From positions 83,434-147,433 of the forward strand of contig NZ_JIAW01000021.1 of NCBI RefSeq assembly GCF_000620625.1: a DNA stretch of 64,000 nt. The letters run 5' to 3'. This DNA is from Mycobacterium sp. URHB0044. GTDB taxonomy: Bacteria; Actinomycetota; Actinomycetes; Mycobacteriales; Mycobacteriaceae. Shown here one piece after another: positions 9,036-20,680 of the stretch. Made by a program: the position numbers and the translations under genes. The notes under the pieces were generated by a model, which was not told the origin of the DNA, did not search any database, and saw only the letters and a program-made list of their open reading frames with translations. Within the stretch, counting starts at the first letter, position 1; each line of letters opens with the position of its first letter.

Positions 9036-9608
9036 TTGGGTGCCCCAAGCCCCGACCGGGAATTGATGTCCGCCGCAGACGTAGGCCGGACCATCTCGCG
9101 CATCGCGCACCAAATCATCGAGAAGACCGCCCTCGACGGTCCTGATGCACCGCGCGTCGTGCTGCTCGGCATCCCCACCCGCGGCGTCACGCTCGCCGCC
9201 CGGCTGGTCGACAAGATCAACGAATTCGCAGGCGTCACGGTCTCGGCAGGCGCGCTGGACGTCACGCTGTACCGCGACGACCTCAACTTCAAGCCACCCC
9301 GCCCCCTCGAGGACACGTCGATCCCCGACGGCGGCATCGACGACGCAGTGGTGGTACTGGTCGACGACGTGCTGTACTCCGGCCGAACCGTGCGGGCCGC
9401 GCTCGACGCGTTGCGCGACGTGGGCCGGCCGCGCGCGGTCCAACTGGCCGCTCTGGTCGACCGCGGCCATCGAGAGCTGCCGTTGCGCGCCGACTACGTC
9501 GGCAAGAACGTTCCCACCTCCCGCAACGACAACATCAAGGTTCTGTTGACCGAGCACGACGGCCGCGACGGGGTGCTGATCGCGTCGCACGGAGGGCCCC
9601 CACGATGA
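9036..9608 (+). CDS. pyrR: Bifunctional pyr operon regulator / uracil phosphoribosyltransferase PyrR
   Basis: A 190-aa type I phosphoribosyltransferase fold. The PRPP loop VVVLVDDVLYSGRT is at about residues 106-118, with the flexible LYRDDL region near 80. It binds pyr leader RNA when UMP is present and has weak UPRTase activity. The start is TTG at 9036, which matches the N-terminal extension seen in mycobacterial PyrR; an ATG at 9066 (MSAADVGRTISRIAH) is the alternative. It is the first gene of the pyrimidine operon and overlaps pyrB by ATGA. Confidence 0.95.
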   Translation: MGAPSPDRELMSAADVGRTISRIAHQIIEKTALDGPDAPRVVLLGIPTRGVTLAARLVDKINEFAGVTVSAGALDVTLYRDDLNFKPPRPLEDTSIPDGGIDDAVVVLVDDVLYSGRTVRAALDALRDVGRPRAVQLAALVDRGHRELPLRADYVGKNVPTSRNDNIKVLLTEHDGRDGVLIASHGGPPR

Positions 9609-10558
9609 GCAGACATCTCCTTTCCGCCGCCGACCTGACTCGGGATGAAGCGACCGCGATCCTCGACGACGCCGACCGGTTTCGCGAAGCCCTGCTCGGC
9701 CGCGAGGTCAAGAAGCTTCCGACGCTGCGCGGCCGCACGGTGATCACGATGTTCTACGAAAACTCGACGCGCACCCGGGTGTCCTTCGAGGTCGCGGGTA
9801 AGTGGATGAGCGCCGACGTGATCAACGTCAGCTCGTCGGGGTCGTCGGTGGCGAAGGGCGAATCGCTGCGCGACACCGCGCTGACGCTGCGGGCAGCCGG
9901 CGCCGACGCGCTGATCATCCGGCACCCGGCATCCGGTGCGGCGCAACAACTTGCGGAGTGGACGGTCGAAGAGGCCAGCACCGGACCATCGGTGATCAAC
10001 GCCGGCGACGGCACGCACGAACATCCGACGCAGGCGCTGCTCGACGCGCTGACCATCCGCCAGCGACTGGGCACGATCGAGGGCAAGCGGGTCGTCATCG
10101 TGGGCGACGTCCTGCACAGCCGGGTGGCCCGGTCCAACGTCCTGTTGCTGGCCACTCTCGGTGCCGAGGTGGTGCTGGTCGCCCCTCCCACGCTGCTGCC
10201 GGTCGGGGTGTCCGGTTGGCCCGTGACGGTGTCGCACGACCTGGACGCCGAACTGCCCGCCGCCGACGTAGTGCTGATGCTGCGGGTGCAGGCCGAACGG
10301 ATGAACGGCGGTTTCTTCCCGTCCGCCCGAGAGTATTCGGTGCTGTACGGGCTGTCGGAGAAGCGCCAGGCGATGCTGCCCGGCGACGCGGTGGTGCTGC
10401 ATCCCGGTCCGATGCTGCGCGGCATGGAGATCTCGTCGACCGTGGCCGATTCATCGCAATCCGCCGTGCTGCAACAGGTTTCGAACGGTGTACACGTGCG
10501 GATGGCCGTGTTGTTCCACTTGCTGGTCGGCGCGGAACGAGAGGCGATCAGCGCATGA
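9605..10558 (+). CDS. pyrB: Aspartate carbamoyltransferase catalytic subunit
   Basis: A 317-aa enzyme that condenses carbamoyl phosphate with L-aspartate, the first committed step of UMP synthesis. The carbamoyl-phosphate motif STRTR is at residues 54-58 (FYENSTRTRVSFE), HPTQ near 140 and the HPGPM loop near 260. The ATG overlaps the pyrR stop (ATGA), giving translational coupling. No pyrI regulatory subunit gene is present, as in other actinobacteria, where PyrB works with PyrC. Confidence 0.97.
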   Translation: MSRHLLSAADLTRDEATAILDDADRFREALLGREVKKLPTLRGRTVITMFYENSTRTRVSFEVAGKWMSADVINVSSSGSSVAKGESLRDTALTLRAAGADALIIRHPASGAAQQLAEWTVEEASTGPSVINAGDGTHEHPTQALLDALTIRQRLGTIEGKRVVIVGDVLHSRVARSNVLLLATLGAEVVLVAPPTLLPVGVSGWPVTVSHDLDAELPAADVVLMLRVQAERMNGGFFPSAREYSVLYGLSEKRQAMLPGDAVVLHPGPMLRGMEISSTVADSSQSAVLQQVSNGVHVRMAVLFHLLVGAEREAISA

Positions 10559-11847
10559 GGGTCCTAATTCGCAACCTACGTCCCTACGGCGAGGGTGACC
10601 CCGTCGACGTCCTGGTCGAGGACGGCCAGATCGCTGGCATCGGTGCGGAACTCGCGGTGCCGGATGACGCCGACGTGATCGACGCCTCGGGTCAGGTGTT
10701 GCTGCCGGGATTCGTCGACCTGCACACCCATCTGCGGGAGCCCGGCCGGGAGTACGCCGAGGACATCGAAACCGGTTCGGCCGCCGCTGCTCTGGGCGGT
10801 TACACCGCGGTGTTCGCGATGGCGAACACCAGCCCTGTCGCCGACAGTCCAGTGGTCACCGACCACGTCTGGCACCGTGGTCAGCAGGTCGGGCTGGTCG
10901 ACGTCCACCCGGTCGGGGCCGTCACCGTTGGGCTGGCGGGCACGCAGCTGACCGAGATGGGCCTGATGGCCGCCGGGGTCGGACGCGTCAGGATGTTCTC
11001 CGACGACGGCATCTGCGTGCACGACCCGCTGATGATGCGCCGCGCCCTGGAGTACGCCAGCGGCCTTGGCGTGCTGATCGCCCAGCACGCCGAGGAGCCC
11101 CGGCTCACCGTCGGTGCAGTTGCCCACGAGGGCCCGAACGCCGCGCGGCTCGGCCTGTCCGGATGGCCGCGCGCCGCGGAGGAATCGATCGTTGCCCGCG
11201 ACGCGTTGCTTGCCCGCGATGCAGGGGCGCGGGTGCACATCTGTCACGCGTCGACCGCGGGAACCGTGGAGATCATCAGATGGGCCAAGCAGCAAGGCAT
11301 CTCGATCACCGCGGAGGTCACCCCGCACCACCTCCTGCTCGACGATTCGCGGCTGGCCAGCTACGACGGCCGCAATCGGGTGACCCCGCCGCTGCGCGAG
11401 GCCGATGACGCCCAGGCGCTGCGTCAAGCGCTGGCCGACGGCGTCATCGACTGCGTCGCCACCGACCACGCCCCACACGCCGAGCACGAGAAGATGTGCG
11501 AGTTCGCCGCCGCCCGCCCGGGCATGCTCGGGCTGCAGACGGCGCTGTCGGTCGTGGTCGAAACCATGGTTCAGACCGGGCTGCTGACGTGGCGCGACGT
11601 CGCCAGGGTGATGAGCGAGGAGCCCGCCCGCATCGTCGGGTTACCGGATCAGGGCCGCCCGTTGGAGGTCGGCGAACCGGCCAACCTCACCGTGGTCGAC
11701 CCCGATGCCAGCTGGACCGTCGCTGGAACGGAACTCGCCAGCCGGTCGGACAACACCCCGTTCGAGTCGATGACGCTGCCCGCCGTGGTGACGTTGACGA
11801 TGCTGCGCGGCAAGGTCACGGCGCGGGACGGGAAGAGTCCGGCATGA
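10555..11847 (+). CDS. pyrC: Dihydroorotase
   Basis: A 430-aa amidohydrolase that cyclises N-carbamoyl-aspartate to dihydroorotate. The metal ligands are visible in DLHTHLREPG (His57, His59) and in the catalytic DHAPH motif near residue 305. Length and motifs indicate a type I dihydroorotase. The start ATG at 10555 overlaps the pyrB stop by four bases. The end overlaps the next gene by ATGA. Confidence 0.97.
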   Translation: MRVLIRNLRPYGEGDPVDVLVEDGQIAGIGAELAVPDDADVIDASGQVLLPGFVDLHTHLREPGREYAEDIETGSAAAALGGYTAVFAMANTSPVADSPVVTDHVWHRGQQVGLVDVHPVGAVTVGLAGTQLTEMGLMAAGVGRVRMFSDDGICVHDPLMMRRALEYASGLGVLIAQHAEEPRLTVGAVAHEGPNAARLGLSGWPRAAEESIVARDALLARDAGARVHICHASTAGTVEIIRWAKQQGISITAEVTPHHLLLDDSRLASYDGRNRVTPPLREADDAQALRQALADGVIDCVATDHAPHAEHEKMCEFAAARPGMLGLQTALSVVVETMVQTGLLTWRDVARVMSEEPARIVGLPDQGRPLEVGEPANLTVVDPDASWTVAGTELASRSDNTPFESMTLPAVVTLTMLRGKVTARDGKSPA

Positions 11848-12347
11848 ACACCCCGACCTTGGTGGCGTCGCTGATCATGGCGGCCGTGCTGGCGGTGTTG
11901 ATCGCGTTCTTCATCCGGCAGATGATGCGTGGCTGGTTGCGCCGCGCCCAGCGGCAGGCCGAGCTGATCGGCACGCTGCCGCCGCTGCCGGACACCGTCG
12001 GGCCCGCGCTCATCCCGGCGACCAAGGGGCTTTACGTGGGCAGCACCATCGCACCGAGCTGGCAGGACCGAATCGCCGTTGGCGACTTGGGTTTCCGCAG
12101 CAAGGCCACGCTCACCCGCTACCCGGAGGGAATCATGGTGCAGCGCACCGGCGCGACGCCCATCTGGATTCCCGACGAGGCCATCACGGTCATCCGCAGG
12201 GAACGGGGAATCGCGGGCAAGGCACTGACGCATGACGGCATCCTCGCCATCAGGTGGCGACTGCCGTCGGGCACCGAAATCGACACCGGGTTCCGCGGCG
12301 ACGACCGTCGCGACCTGGCCAACTGGGTTGAGGAGGACGTGGCGTGA
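11844..12347 (+). CDS. Membrane-anchored protein of the pyr operon (Rv1382-like)
   Basis: A 167-aa protein with one N-terminal transmembrane helix (about residues 5-25, LVASLIMAAVLAVLIAFFI) followed by an Arg-rich stop-transfer and a soluble beta-rich domain (LGFRSKATLTRYPEGIMVQRTG...IPDEAITVIRRERG). Its position between pyrC and carA, with ATGA and GTGA overlaps on both sides, is the same in M. tuberculosis, where the gene has no assigned function. Tight coupling suggests an operon-linked role, but I cannot name one. Confidence 0.88.
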   Translation: MNTPTLVASLIMAAVLAVLIAFFIRQMMRGWLRRAQRQAELIGTLPPLPDTVGPALIPATKGLYVGSTIAPSWQDRIAVGDLGFRSKATLTRYPEGIMVQRTGATPIWIPDEAITVIRRERGIAGKALTHDGILAIRWRLPSGTEIDTGFRGDDRRDLANWVEEDVA

Positions 12348-13495
12348 TCAGCGACACGCGAAGCGGATTGCGCGCCAGCACGGCGGTCCTGGTGCTGGAG
12401 GACGGCCGGGTCTTCATGGGCACCCCGTTCGGCGCGGTGGGGCAGACCCTGGGTGAGGCGGTGTTCAGCACCGGCATGTCCGGCTACCAGGAGACATTGA
12501 CCGATCCGAGCTACCACGGGCAGATCGTCGTCGCGACGGCGCCGCAGATCGGCAACACCGGCTGGAACCACGAAGACGCCGAGAGCCGCGGCGACAAGAT
12601 CTGGGTGGCCGGTTACGCCGTCCGTGACCCGTCGCCGCGCGCGTCGAACTGGCGGGCCACCGGCACGCTCGACGACGAACTGGTCCGTCAGGGCGTCGTG
12701 GGCATTGCGGGCATCGACACCAGGGCCGTGGTGCGCCACCTGCGCACCGTCGGGTCCATGCGGGCAGGCGTGTTCTCTGGAGATGCGCTCGCGCCGACCG
12801 ACGAACTGCTGGAGCGCGTCCTCGGCCAGTCCTCGATGCTGGGTGCTGACCTTGCCGGCGAGGTCAGCACCGACGCCGCCTACGTCGTGGAACCCGATGG
12901 AGCGCAACGGTTCACCGTGGCCGCTCTTGACCTCGGCATCAAGACGAACACGCCCCGCAACTTCGCCCGTCGCGGCATCCGCAGTCACGTGCTGCCCTCG
13001 TCGGTGACCTTCGACGAGATCGCCGAGCTCAATCCGGACGGCGTCTTCCTGTCCAACGGGCCGGGCGACCCGGCCACCGCCGACCACGTGGTCGGGGTGA
13101 CGCAGCAAGTGCTCGCCGCGGGAATCCCGTTGTTCGGCATCTGCTTCGGCAACCAGATCCTGGGCCGGGCGTTGGGCCGGTCGACCTACAAGATGGTGTT
13201 CGGCCACCGCGGCATCAACGTGCCGGTGATGGACCATGCCACGGGCCGCGTCGCCGTCACCGCGCAGAACCACGGCTTTGCGCTGGAGGGGGAGGCGGGT
13301 GAGGAGTTCGACACGCCGTTCGGGCGGGCCGTGGTCAGCCACACCTGCGCCAACGACGGCGTCGTCGAGGGAATCAAACTCGTTGACGGAAGGGCGTTCT
13401 CGGTGCAGTACCATCCCGAGGCCGCGGCCGGTCCACACGACGCCAACTACCTGTTCGACCAATTCGTCGACCTGATGGCAGGGGAGCACCGCTAG
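12344..13495 (+). CDS. carA: Carbamoyl phosphate synthase small (glutaminase) subunit
   Basis: A 383-aa subunit that releases ammonia from glutamine for CarB. The N-terminal CPSase_sm domain (TAVLVLEDGRVFMGTPFG) is followed by a class I glutamine amidotransferase domain. The nucleophile Cys lies in LFGICFGNQ (near residue 267), and the His/Glu pair is in QYHPEA near residue 350. The GTG start at 12344 has a GAGGAGG site upstream and overlaps the previous stop (GTGA). It abuts carB directly. Confidence 0.97.
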   Translation: MISDTRSGLRASTAVLVLEDGRVFMGTPFGAVGQTLGEAVFSTGMSGYQETLTDPSYHGQIVVATAPQIGNTGWNHEDAESRGDKIWVAGYAVRDPSPRASNWRATGTLDDELVRQGVVGIAGIDTRAVVRHLRTVGSMRAGVFSGDALAPTDELLERVLGQSSMLGADLAGEVSTDAAYVVEPDGAQRFTVAALDLGIKTNTPRNFARRGIRSHVLPSSVTFDEIAELNPDGVFLSNGPGDPATADHVVGVTQQVLAAGIPLFGICFGNQILGRALGRSTYKMVFGHRGINVPVMDHATGRVAVTAQNHGFALEGEAGEEFDTPFGRAVVSHTCANDGVVEGIKLVDGRAFSVQYHPEAAAGPHDANYLFDQFVDLMAGEHR

Positions 13496-16836
<3,341 letters not shown>

Positions 16837-16837
<1 letters not shown>

Positions 16838-17652
16838 TGGCGGGGTTCGGGGCGCGACTCGCCGCCGCCACGGCAGAGCGGGGGCCGCTGTGCCTTGGCA
16901 TCGACCCCCATCCCGAGCTGCTGACGGCATGGGGGTTGACCGTGGACGCCGACGGCCTCGCAGCATTCTGCGACATCTGTGTCGAGGCCTATGCGGGTTT
17001 CGCCGTGGTCAAGCCGCAGGTGGCGTTCTTCGAAAGCCATGGTGCGGCCGGTTACTCGGTGCTCGAGCGCACCATCGCCGCGTTGCGCGAGTCCGGGGTC
17101 CTGGTTTTGGCGGACGCCAAGCGAGGTGACATCGGCACGACGATGGCGGCGTACGCCGCGGCGTGGGCCGGTGACTCGCCGCTGGCGTGCGACGCCGTGA
17201 CCGCGTCCCCGTACCTCGGTTTCGGCTCGCTGCGACCGCTGTTGGACACTGCCGCAACGCACGGCCGCGGGGTGTTCGTGTTGGCGGCGACGTCCAATCC
17301 CGAAGGTGCGAGCGTGCAGGGCGCCACCGTGAACGGCCGCACCGTCGCCCAGTCCATCGTCGACGACGCGGGCGCCGAGAACCGGTCGTCGGGAACGGGT
17401 TCGGTAGGTGTCGTGGTCGGTGGCACCTTGTCCGAGGTTCCCGACTTGCGAGCGCTCGGCGGACCCGTGTTGGTGCCGGGAATCGGTGCCCAGGGCGGTC
17501 GGACCGACGCGCTCGACGAGTTGGGTGGTGCGGCGCCGGGAACGGTGTTGCCCGCGGTGTCCCGCGAGGTGCTGCGCGCAGGTCCCGACGTGGCCGCGGT
17601 GCGGGCGGCAGGGGAGCGGATGCGCGACGCGGTGGCATATCTGGCCGGATAG
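16837..17652 (+). CDS. pyrF: Orotidine 5'-phosphate decarboxylase (actinobacterial type 2)
   Basis: A 271-aa TIM barrel that decarboxylates OMP to UMP. The catalytic DxKxxD is LADAKRGDIG (Asp93, Lys95, Asp98), with GIDPHPELL at the N terminus as in type 2 enzymes. The GTG start shares one base with the carB stop; a much longer in-frame open frame upstream overlaps carB and is not real. It closes the operon. A stem-loop at 17655-17694 follows. Confidence 0.96.
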
Positions 17653-17654
17653 AC

Positions 17655-17694
17655 GCAGCGGCGGGCCACCGTTGCCGATGACCCGCCGCGCTGC
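17655..17694. terminator. Stem-loop between convergent pyrF and secreted protein gene
   Basis: GCAGCGGCGGG pairs with CCCGCCG-CG-CTGC (a 2-nt bulge) around a 16-nt loop. It lies 2 bp after pyrF and just beyond the stop of the minus-strand gene, so it can serve as a shared terminator for both. The T-tract is weak. Confidence 0.6.
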
Positions 17695-17705
17695 TTCCCT
17701 GTGGC

Positions 17706-18023
17706 TTACAGCGGAATCCAGATGGGGCCGAACCAGAAACCCCACCCGTTGCCGTCGCCGGCGGGCACCGGGTACACCTGTTGACCGTTCCAGTTGAACG
17801 GCTGATGGTCCTGACGACCCTGGTCGATGCCGCGGTGGTTCCAGTCGACCGGACCGTTCCCACGGTCGTCGTGGTGGTCGTACCCGCCGCAGGGCGGGGC
17901 GCCCGGGCGGTCGCAGTTCTGCCACGGCTCCGCACTTGCCGTCCCGAGGCCGACCCCGAGTATGCCCGCGATTCCGATTCCGGCCGCCATCGTTGACGTG
18001 CACAAGATTCGCTTGAAAGTCAT
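17706..18023 (-). CDS. Small secreted protein with C-terminal GFWFGPIWIPL motif
   Basis: A 105-aa protein with a cleavable signal peptide (residues 1-31, ending TASA). The mature part is rich in Gly, Asp, His and Pro and ends in NGWGFWFGPIWIPL. The shared block GIDQGRQDHQPFNWNGQ and this C terminus recur in the neighbouring gene at 18325, so the two are paralogs. A GGAG site precedes the ATG by 5 nt. Function is unknown; the single Cys pair and aromatic tail suggest a small exported, possibly envelope-associated protein. Confidence 0.8.
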   Translation of the reverse strand: MTFKRILCTSTMAAGIGIAGILGVGLGTASAEPWQNCDRPGAPPCGGYDHHDDRGNGPVDWNHRGIDQGRQDHQPFNWNGQQVYPVPAGDGNGWGFWFGPIWIPL

Positions 18024-18324
18024 TCTCTCACTCCATTTCTCATCGATGCAGCGATCGTCGCGGCACGTGCAGTGACGTTATGGCGCCGAAATGGGTTGGC
18101 TCTGTGGTGGTGATGTGTCTCGCCTGTGCGAGCGATAACGGTTTGCTAAACCGATGACCGCCACCAGGATCTGCGCCGACTGTGAACGTGACGAGATTCT
18201 GCGGGCGAATTCATCGTGACGCGCACAGTGGCGGGCTGCGCCGTTCGAGAGGTCAACAAGAAACACCGCGGCCGGCGATGTCGCCATCGCCGGCCGCGGT
18301 GTTTCGCTTCCTCCTACCGACCCG
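18024..18324. other. Intergenic region between the paralogous secreted protein genes
   Basis: No gene is seen here. It contains the upstream region of the 17706 gene, a short inverted repeat CGGTTT-GCT-AAACCG at 18139-18153, and the perfect terminator hairpin at 18260-18305. Confidence 0.5.
18260..18305 (-). terminator. Perfect 21-bp rho-independent terminator hairpin
   Basis: Two perfectly complementary 21-nt arms (18260-18280 and 18285-18305) flank a 4-nt loop. Read on the minus strand the stem is followed by TTGTTG, a modest U-tract, beginning about 20 bp after the stop of the 18325 gene. It is an unusually long and strong terminator for a mycobacterium. Confidence 0.85.
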
Positions 18325-18849
18325 TCACAGCGGGATCCAGATGCCGAAGAACCAGAAGCCCCAGTTGTTGAAGTCGGGGTTGAAGATCGGTTGCACCCAG
18401 CTGCCGTTGTAGTTGAACGGCTGATGGTCGAACCTGCCCTGGTCGATCCCACGCCAGCCCAGGTCGGGCGGCGGTGGCGGTGGGGGCCCGCCGGGATCGC
18501 CGAAGTGCGAGCGGCCCGGATCGTCACCCCACGGTGGTCCACCTTGATCGCGATCGCCGCCAGGGCCGCCGCGGCGATCGAACCCGCCGGGTCCGTCGTT
18601 TCGACCGCCCGGATCGCCAGGAGGTCCGCCGGGTCCGTTGTCGTGCTGCTGAGGCGGTCCTCCCGGGCCGCCTGGCCCGCCAGGCCCATTTTGCCCGCCG
18701 GGACCACCCGGTCCCTGGCAGTCGACGCCCTGAGGTCCGCACGGGGGCGGACCGGGCTGTGCGGCGGCGAGCCCGGCCCCGGCGGTCAATGCGGAGGCAC
18801 CGACGCCGATCGCGATCACGGAGGCACATGTCATGCGTTTGAGATGCAT
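18325..18849 (-). CDS. Secreted Gly/Pro-rich protein, paralog of the 17706 gene
   Basis: A 174-aa exported protein. The start at 18849 is favoured because AAAGGA lies 9 nt upstream; an ATG at 18855 sits too close to it. The signal peptide ends at about residue 31 (AAAQP). The middle is a Gly/Pro/Asp/Asn-rich stretch (PGGPGGQNGPGGPGG) ending in seven prolines. The C-terminal 55 residues (GIDQGRFDHQPFNYNGSW ... NNWGFWFFGIWIPL) align with the smaller neighbour. Domain shuffling or repeat expansion of the linker explains the size difference. Function is unknown. Confidence 0.8.
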   Translation of the reverse strand: MHLKRMTCASVIAIGVGASALTAGAGLAAAQPGPPPCGPQGVDCQGPGGPGGQNGPGGPGGPGGPPQQHDNGPGGPPGDPGGRNDGPGGFDRRGGPGGDRDQGGPPWGDDPGRSHFGDPGGPPPPPPPDLGWRGIDQGRFDHQPFNYNGSWVQPIFNPDFNNWGFWFFGIWIPL

Positions 18850-18946
18850 GGCCATCTTTCCTTTCGGGGCGTTCGAGACGCCCTGATCAACCCGACCGCC
18901 GCACGCTATGCAGACAACCTGTGCGGGAGCTTTCTTCTGCTTATGA

Positions 18947-18987
18947 GTGGCCTACGTGACAGGTGTAACTGGAGTGACGGTCGTGAC
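18947..18987. promoter_or_regulatory. Five GTGAC-type boxes with exact 9-bp period
   Basis: GTGGC, GTGAC, GTAAC, GTGAC and GTGAC begin at 18947, 18956, 18965, 18974 and 18983, each spaced by exactly 9 bp. They lie about 100-140 bp before the start of the secreted protein gene at 18849 (minus strand). Direct repeats with near-helical spacing are typical of OmpR-family response regulators; mycobacterial MtrA sites have this type of layout. The regulator identity is inferred, not shown. Confidence 0.5.
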
Positions 18988-19275
18988 GTCGTCATCGTGC
19001 GCGCGGACCGCTCCGACACGCCCGACACGCGGTGACCAGCGAAAATTTCTCAACCAGGGGGTCGGTCGGGCGGCCTATGGGCACCCGCGTGATCACTCGA
19101 GCCGGCGCGCGATCGGCCGCGGGCGGCCAAAACCCCCGATATGCAGGCACATCGCTGACCGACGGGCCGGAAACGGCGCCAATCGGCGGTGATGGCGCGT
19201 GGCGGGCCGCGTCGAGCAATCGCTCTACACGCTGGACTTTTGACGCCAAAACCGGGGGGTGGGGTTAGCTTTCGT

Positions 19276-19309
19276 CAGCCAGCGTGGGTACGGTCGTCGA
19301 CGCTGGCTG
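19276..19309 (+). promoter_or_regulatory. Inverted repeat in mihF leader
   Basis: CAGCCAGCGT (19276-19285) pairs perfectly with ACGCTGGCTG (19300-19309) around a 14-nt loop, 65 bp before the mihF start. It is followed by GTTCTCC, so it could be a leader attenuator hairpin or structured 5' UTR. Confidence 0.4.
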
Positions 19310-19374
19310 GTTCTCCTACCAGTCAAGACAGAAGATGACGGCCGTAAAGAGATGACCGAGAGACGGAGGAACCC

Positions 19375-19698
19375 GTGGCCCTTCCCCAGTTGACCGACGA
19401 ACAGCGCGCGGCAGCGTTGGAGAAGGCTGCTGCCGCACGTCGAGCGCGAGCTGAGCTCAAGGACAGGCTCAAGCGTGGCGGCACCAACCTCAAGCAGGTC
19501 CTCAAGGACGCCGAGTCCGACGAGGTCTTGGGCAAGATGAAGGTTTCTGCACTGCTCGAGGCGTTGCCCAAGGTGGGCAAGGTCAAGGCGCAGGAGATCA
19601 TGACCGAGCTCGAGATCGCCCCGACCCGCCGCCTGCGTGGTCTCGGTGATCGTCAGCGCAAGGCCTTGCTGGAGAAGTTCGACTTCACCAGCGATTAG
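19375..19698 (+). CDS. mihF: Mycobacterial integration host factor (nucleoid protein)
   Basis: A 107-aa DNA-binding protein, Ala/Lys/Arg-rich. It has an N-terminal helix ALPQLTDEQRAAALEKAAAARR and a C-terminal helix-two-turn-helix region (ALPKVGKVKAQEIMTELEIAPTRRLRGLGDRQRKALL). It compacts DNA and affects global transcription; it is essential in mycobacteria. The GTG start has GGAGGAA upstream. It leads the mihF-gmk-rpoZ-coaBC-metK run. Confidence 0.95.
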   Translation: MALPQLTDEQRAAALEKAAAARRARAELKDRLKRGGTNLKQVLKDAESDEVLGKMKVSALLEALPKVGKVKAQEIMTELEIAPTRRLRGLGDRQRKALLEKFDFTSD

Positions 19699-19758
19699 TG
19701 AACGCCGGCCGAGGGGCCGGACAGCGATGAGCGCTTGCGCGAATAGCCGAGATGCGCG

Positions 19759-20349
19759 ATGAGCCGCGTCGTGGTGCTGTCCGGTCCCTCCGCCGTCGGC
19801 AAGTCGACCGTCGTGCGCTGCCTGCGCGACCGGCTTCCCGACCTTCACTTCAGCGTCTCCGCAACCACCAGAGCGCCCCGCCCGGGCGAGGTGGACGGCG
19901 TCGACTACGCGTTCGTCACTCCGGAACGGTTCCAGCAGCTCATCGACGACGGCGAACTCCTGGAATGGGCCGAAATACACGGTGGCCTGCACCGTTCCGG
20001 CACGCCTGCCGAACCCGTCCGTGCCGCCGCACGGTCCGGACGCCCCGTCCTCATCGAGGTCGACCTCGCCGGTGCCCGGTCGGTCAAGGCCGCCATGCCC
20101 GACGCGCTGACGGTCTTCCTCGCGCCGCCGAGCTGGGAGGCCTTGGAGGCCAGATTGGTCGGCCGGGGGACCGAGAGCCCCGAAGTAATGGCACGCCGGC
20201 TCGACACCGCGCGGGCCGAACTGGCCGCCCAACATACCTTTGACAAAGTGGTCGTCAACAGCCAATTGGAGTCCGCGTGCGCGGAATTGGTATCCTTGCT
20301 GGTGGGCGACACGCCGAAGACGGCGCACATCGACCCAACAGCTAGCTAG
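19759..20349 (+). CDS. gmk: Guanylate kinase
   Basis: A 196-aa kinase converting GMP to GDP. The P-loop is GPSAVGKST (residues 9-17), the GMP-binding SATTRAPRPGEVDGVDY lies near 35-51, and the lid region is around RLVGRGTESPEVMARRL. The ATG at 19759 gives the expected length. It is separated by 60 bp from mihF and 18 bp from rpoZ, consistent with one transcript. Confidence 0.96.
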   Translation: MSRVVVLSGPSAVGKSTVVRCLRDRLPDLHFSVSATTRAPRPGEVDGVDYAFVTPERFQQLIDDGELLEWAEIHGGLHRSGTPAEPVRAAARSGRPVLIEVDLAGARSVKAAMPDALTVFLAPPSWEALEARLVGRGTESPEVMARRLDTARAELAAQHTFDKVVVNSQLESACAELVSLLVGDTPKTAHIDPTAS

Positions 20350-20367
20350 CTTTCAGGAGATTTCTTA

Positions 20368-20664
20368 GTGATCACGCCTGTCGAGAGCCTCGACTCCGAC
20401 GCAGCAAATGCCTACGACACGCCGCTGGGCATCACCAACCCGCCCATCGACGAGTTGCTCGATCGGGCGTCGAGCAAGTACGCGCTGGTCATCTACGCCG
20501 CGAAGCGCGCGCGCCAGATCAACGACTACTACAACCAGCTCGGCGACGGCATCCTCGAGTACGTCGGCCCGCTGGTCGAGCCCGGCCTCCAGGAAAAGCC
20601 CCTGTCGATCGCGATGCGGGAAATCCACGCCGACCTGCTCGAGCACTCCGAGGGCGAGCAGTAG
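20368..20664 (+). CDS. rpoZ: RNA polymerase omega subunit
   Basis: A 98-aa omega subunit that assists assembly of the beta' subunit. The omega core is ITNPPIDELLDRASSKYALVIYAAKRARQINDYYNQ, with the C-terminal extension usual in mycobacteria. The GTG start follows TCAGGAGA by 7 nt. Confidence 0.95.
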   Translation: MITPVESLDSDAANAYDTPLGITNPPIDELLDRASSKYALVIYAAKRARQINDYYNQLGDGILEYVGPLVEPGLQEKPLSIAMREIHADLLEHSEGEQ

Positions 20665-20680
20665 CCAGGCCGCCGAGCAC

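Larger units (their letters stand above)
18856..19374. other. Intergenic region upstream of mihF
   Basis: This 519-bp region has no supported gene. It holds a 9-bp-period GTGAC array (18947-18987), a possible mihF promoter (TTGACG at 19240-19245 and TAGCTT at 19266-19271, a long 20-bp spacer), and a 10-bp inverted repeat in the presumed mihF leader (19276-19309). Confidence 0.5.
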
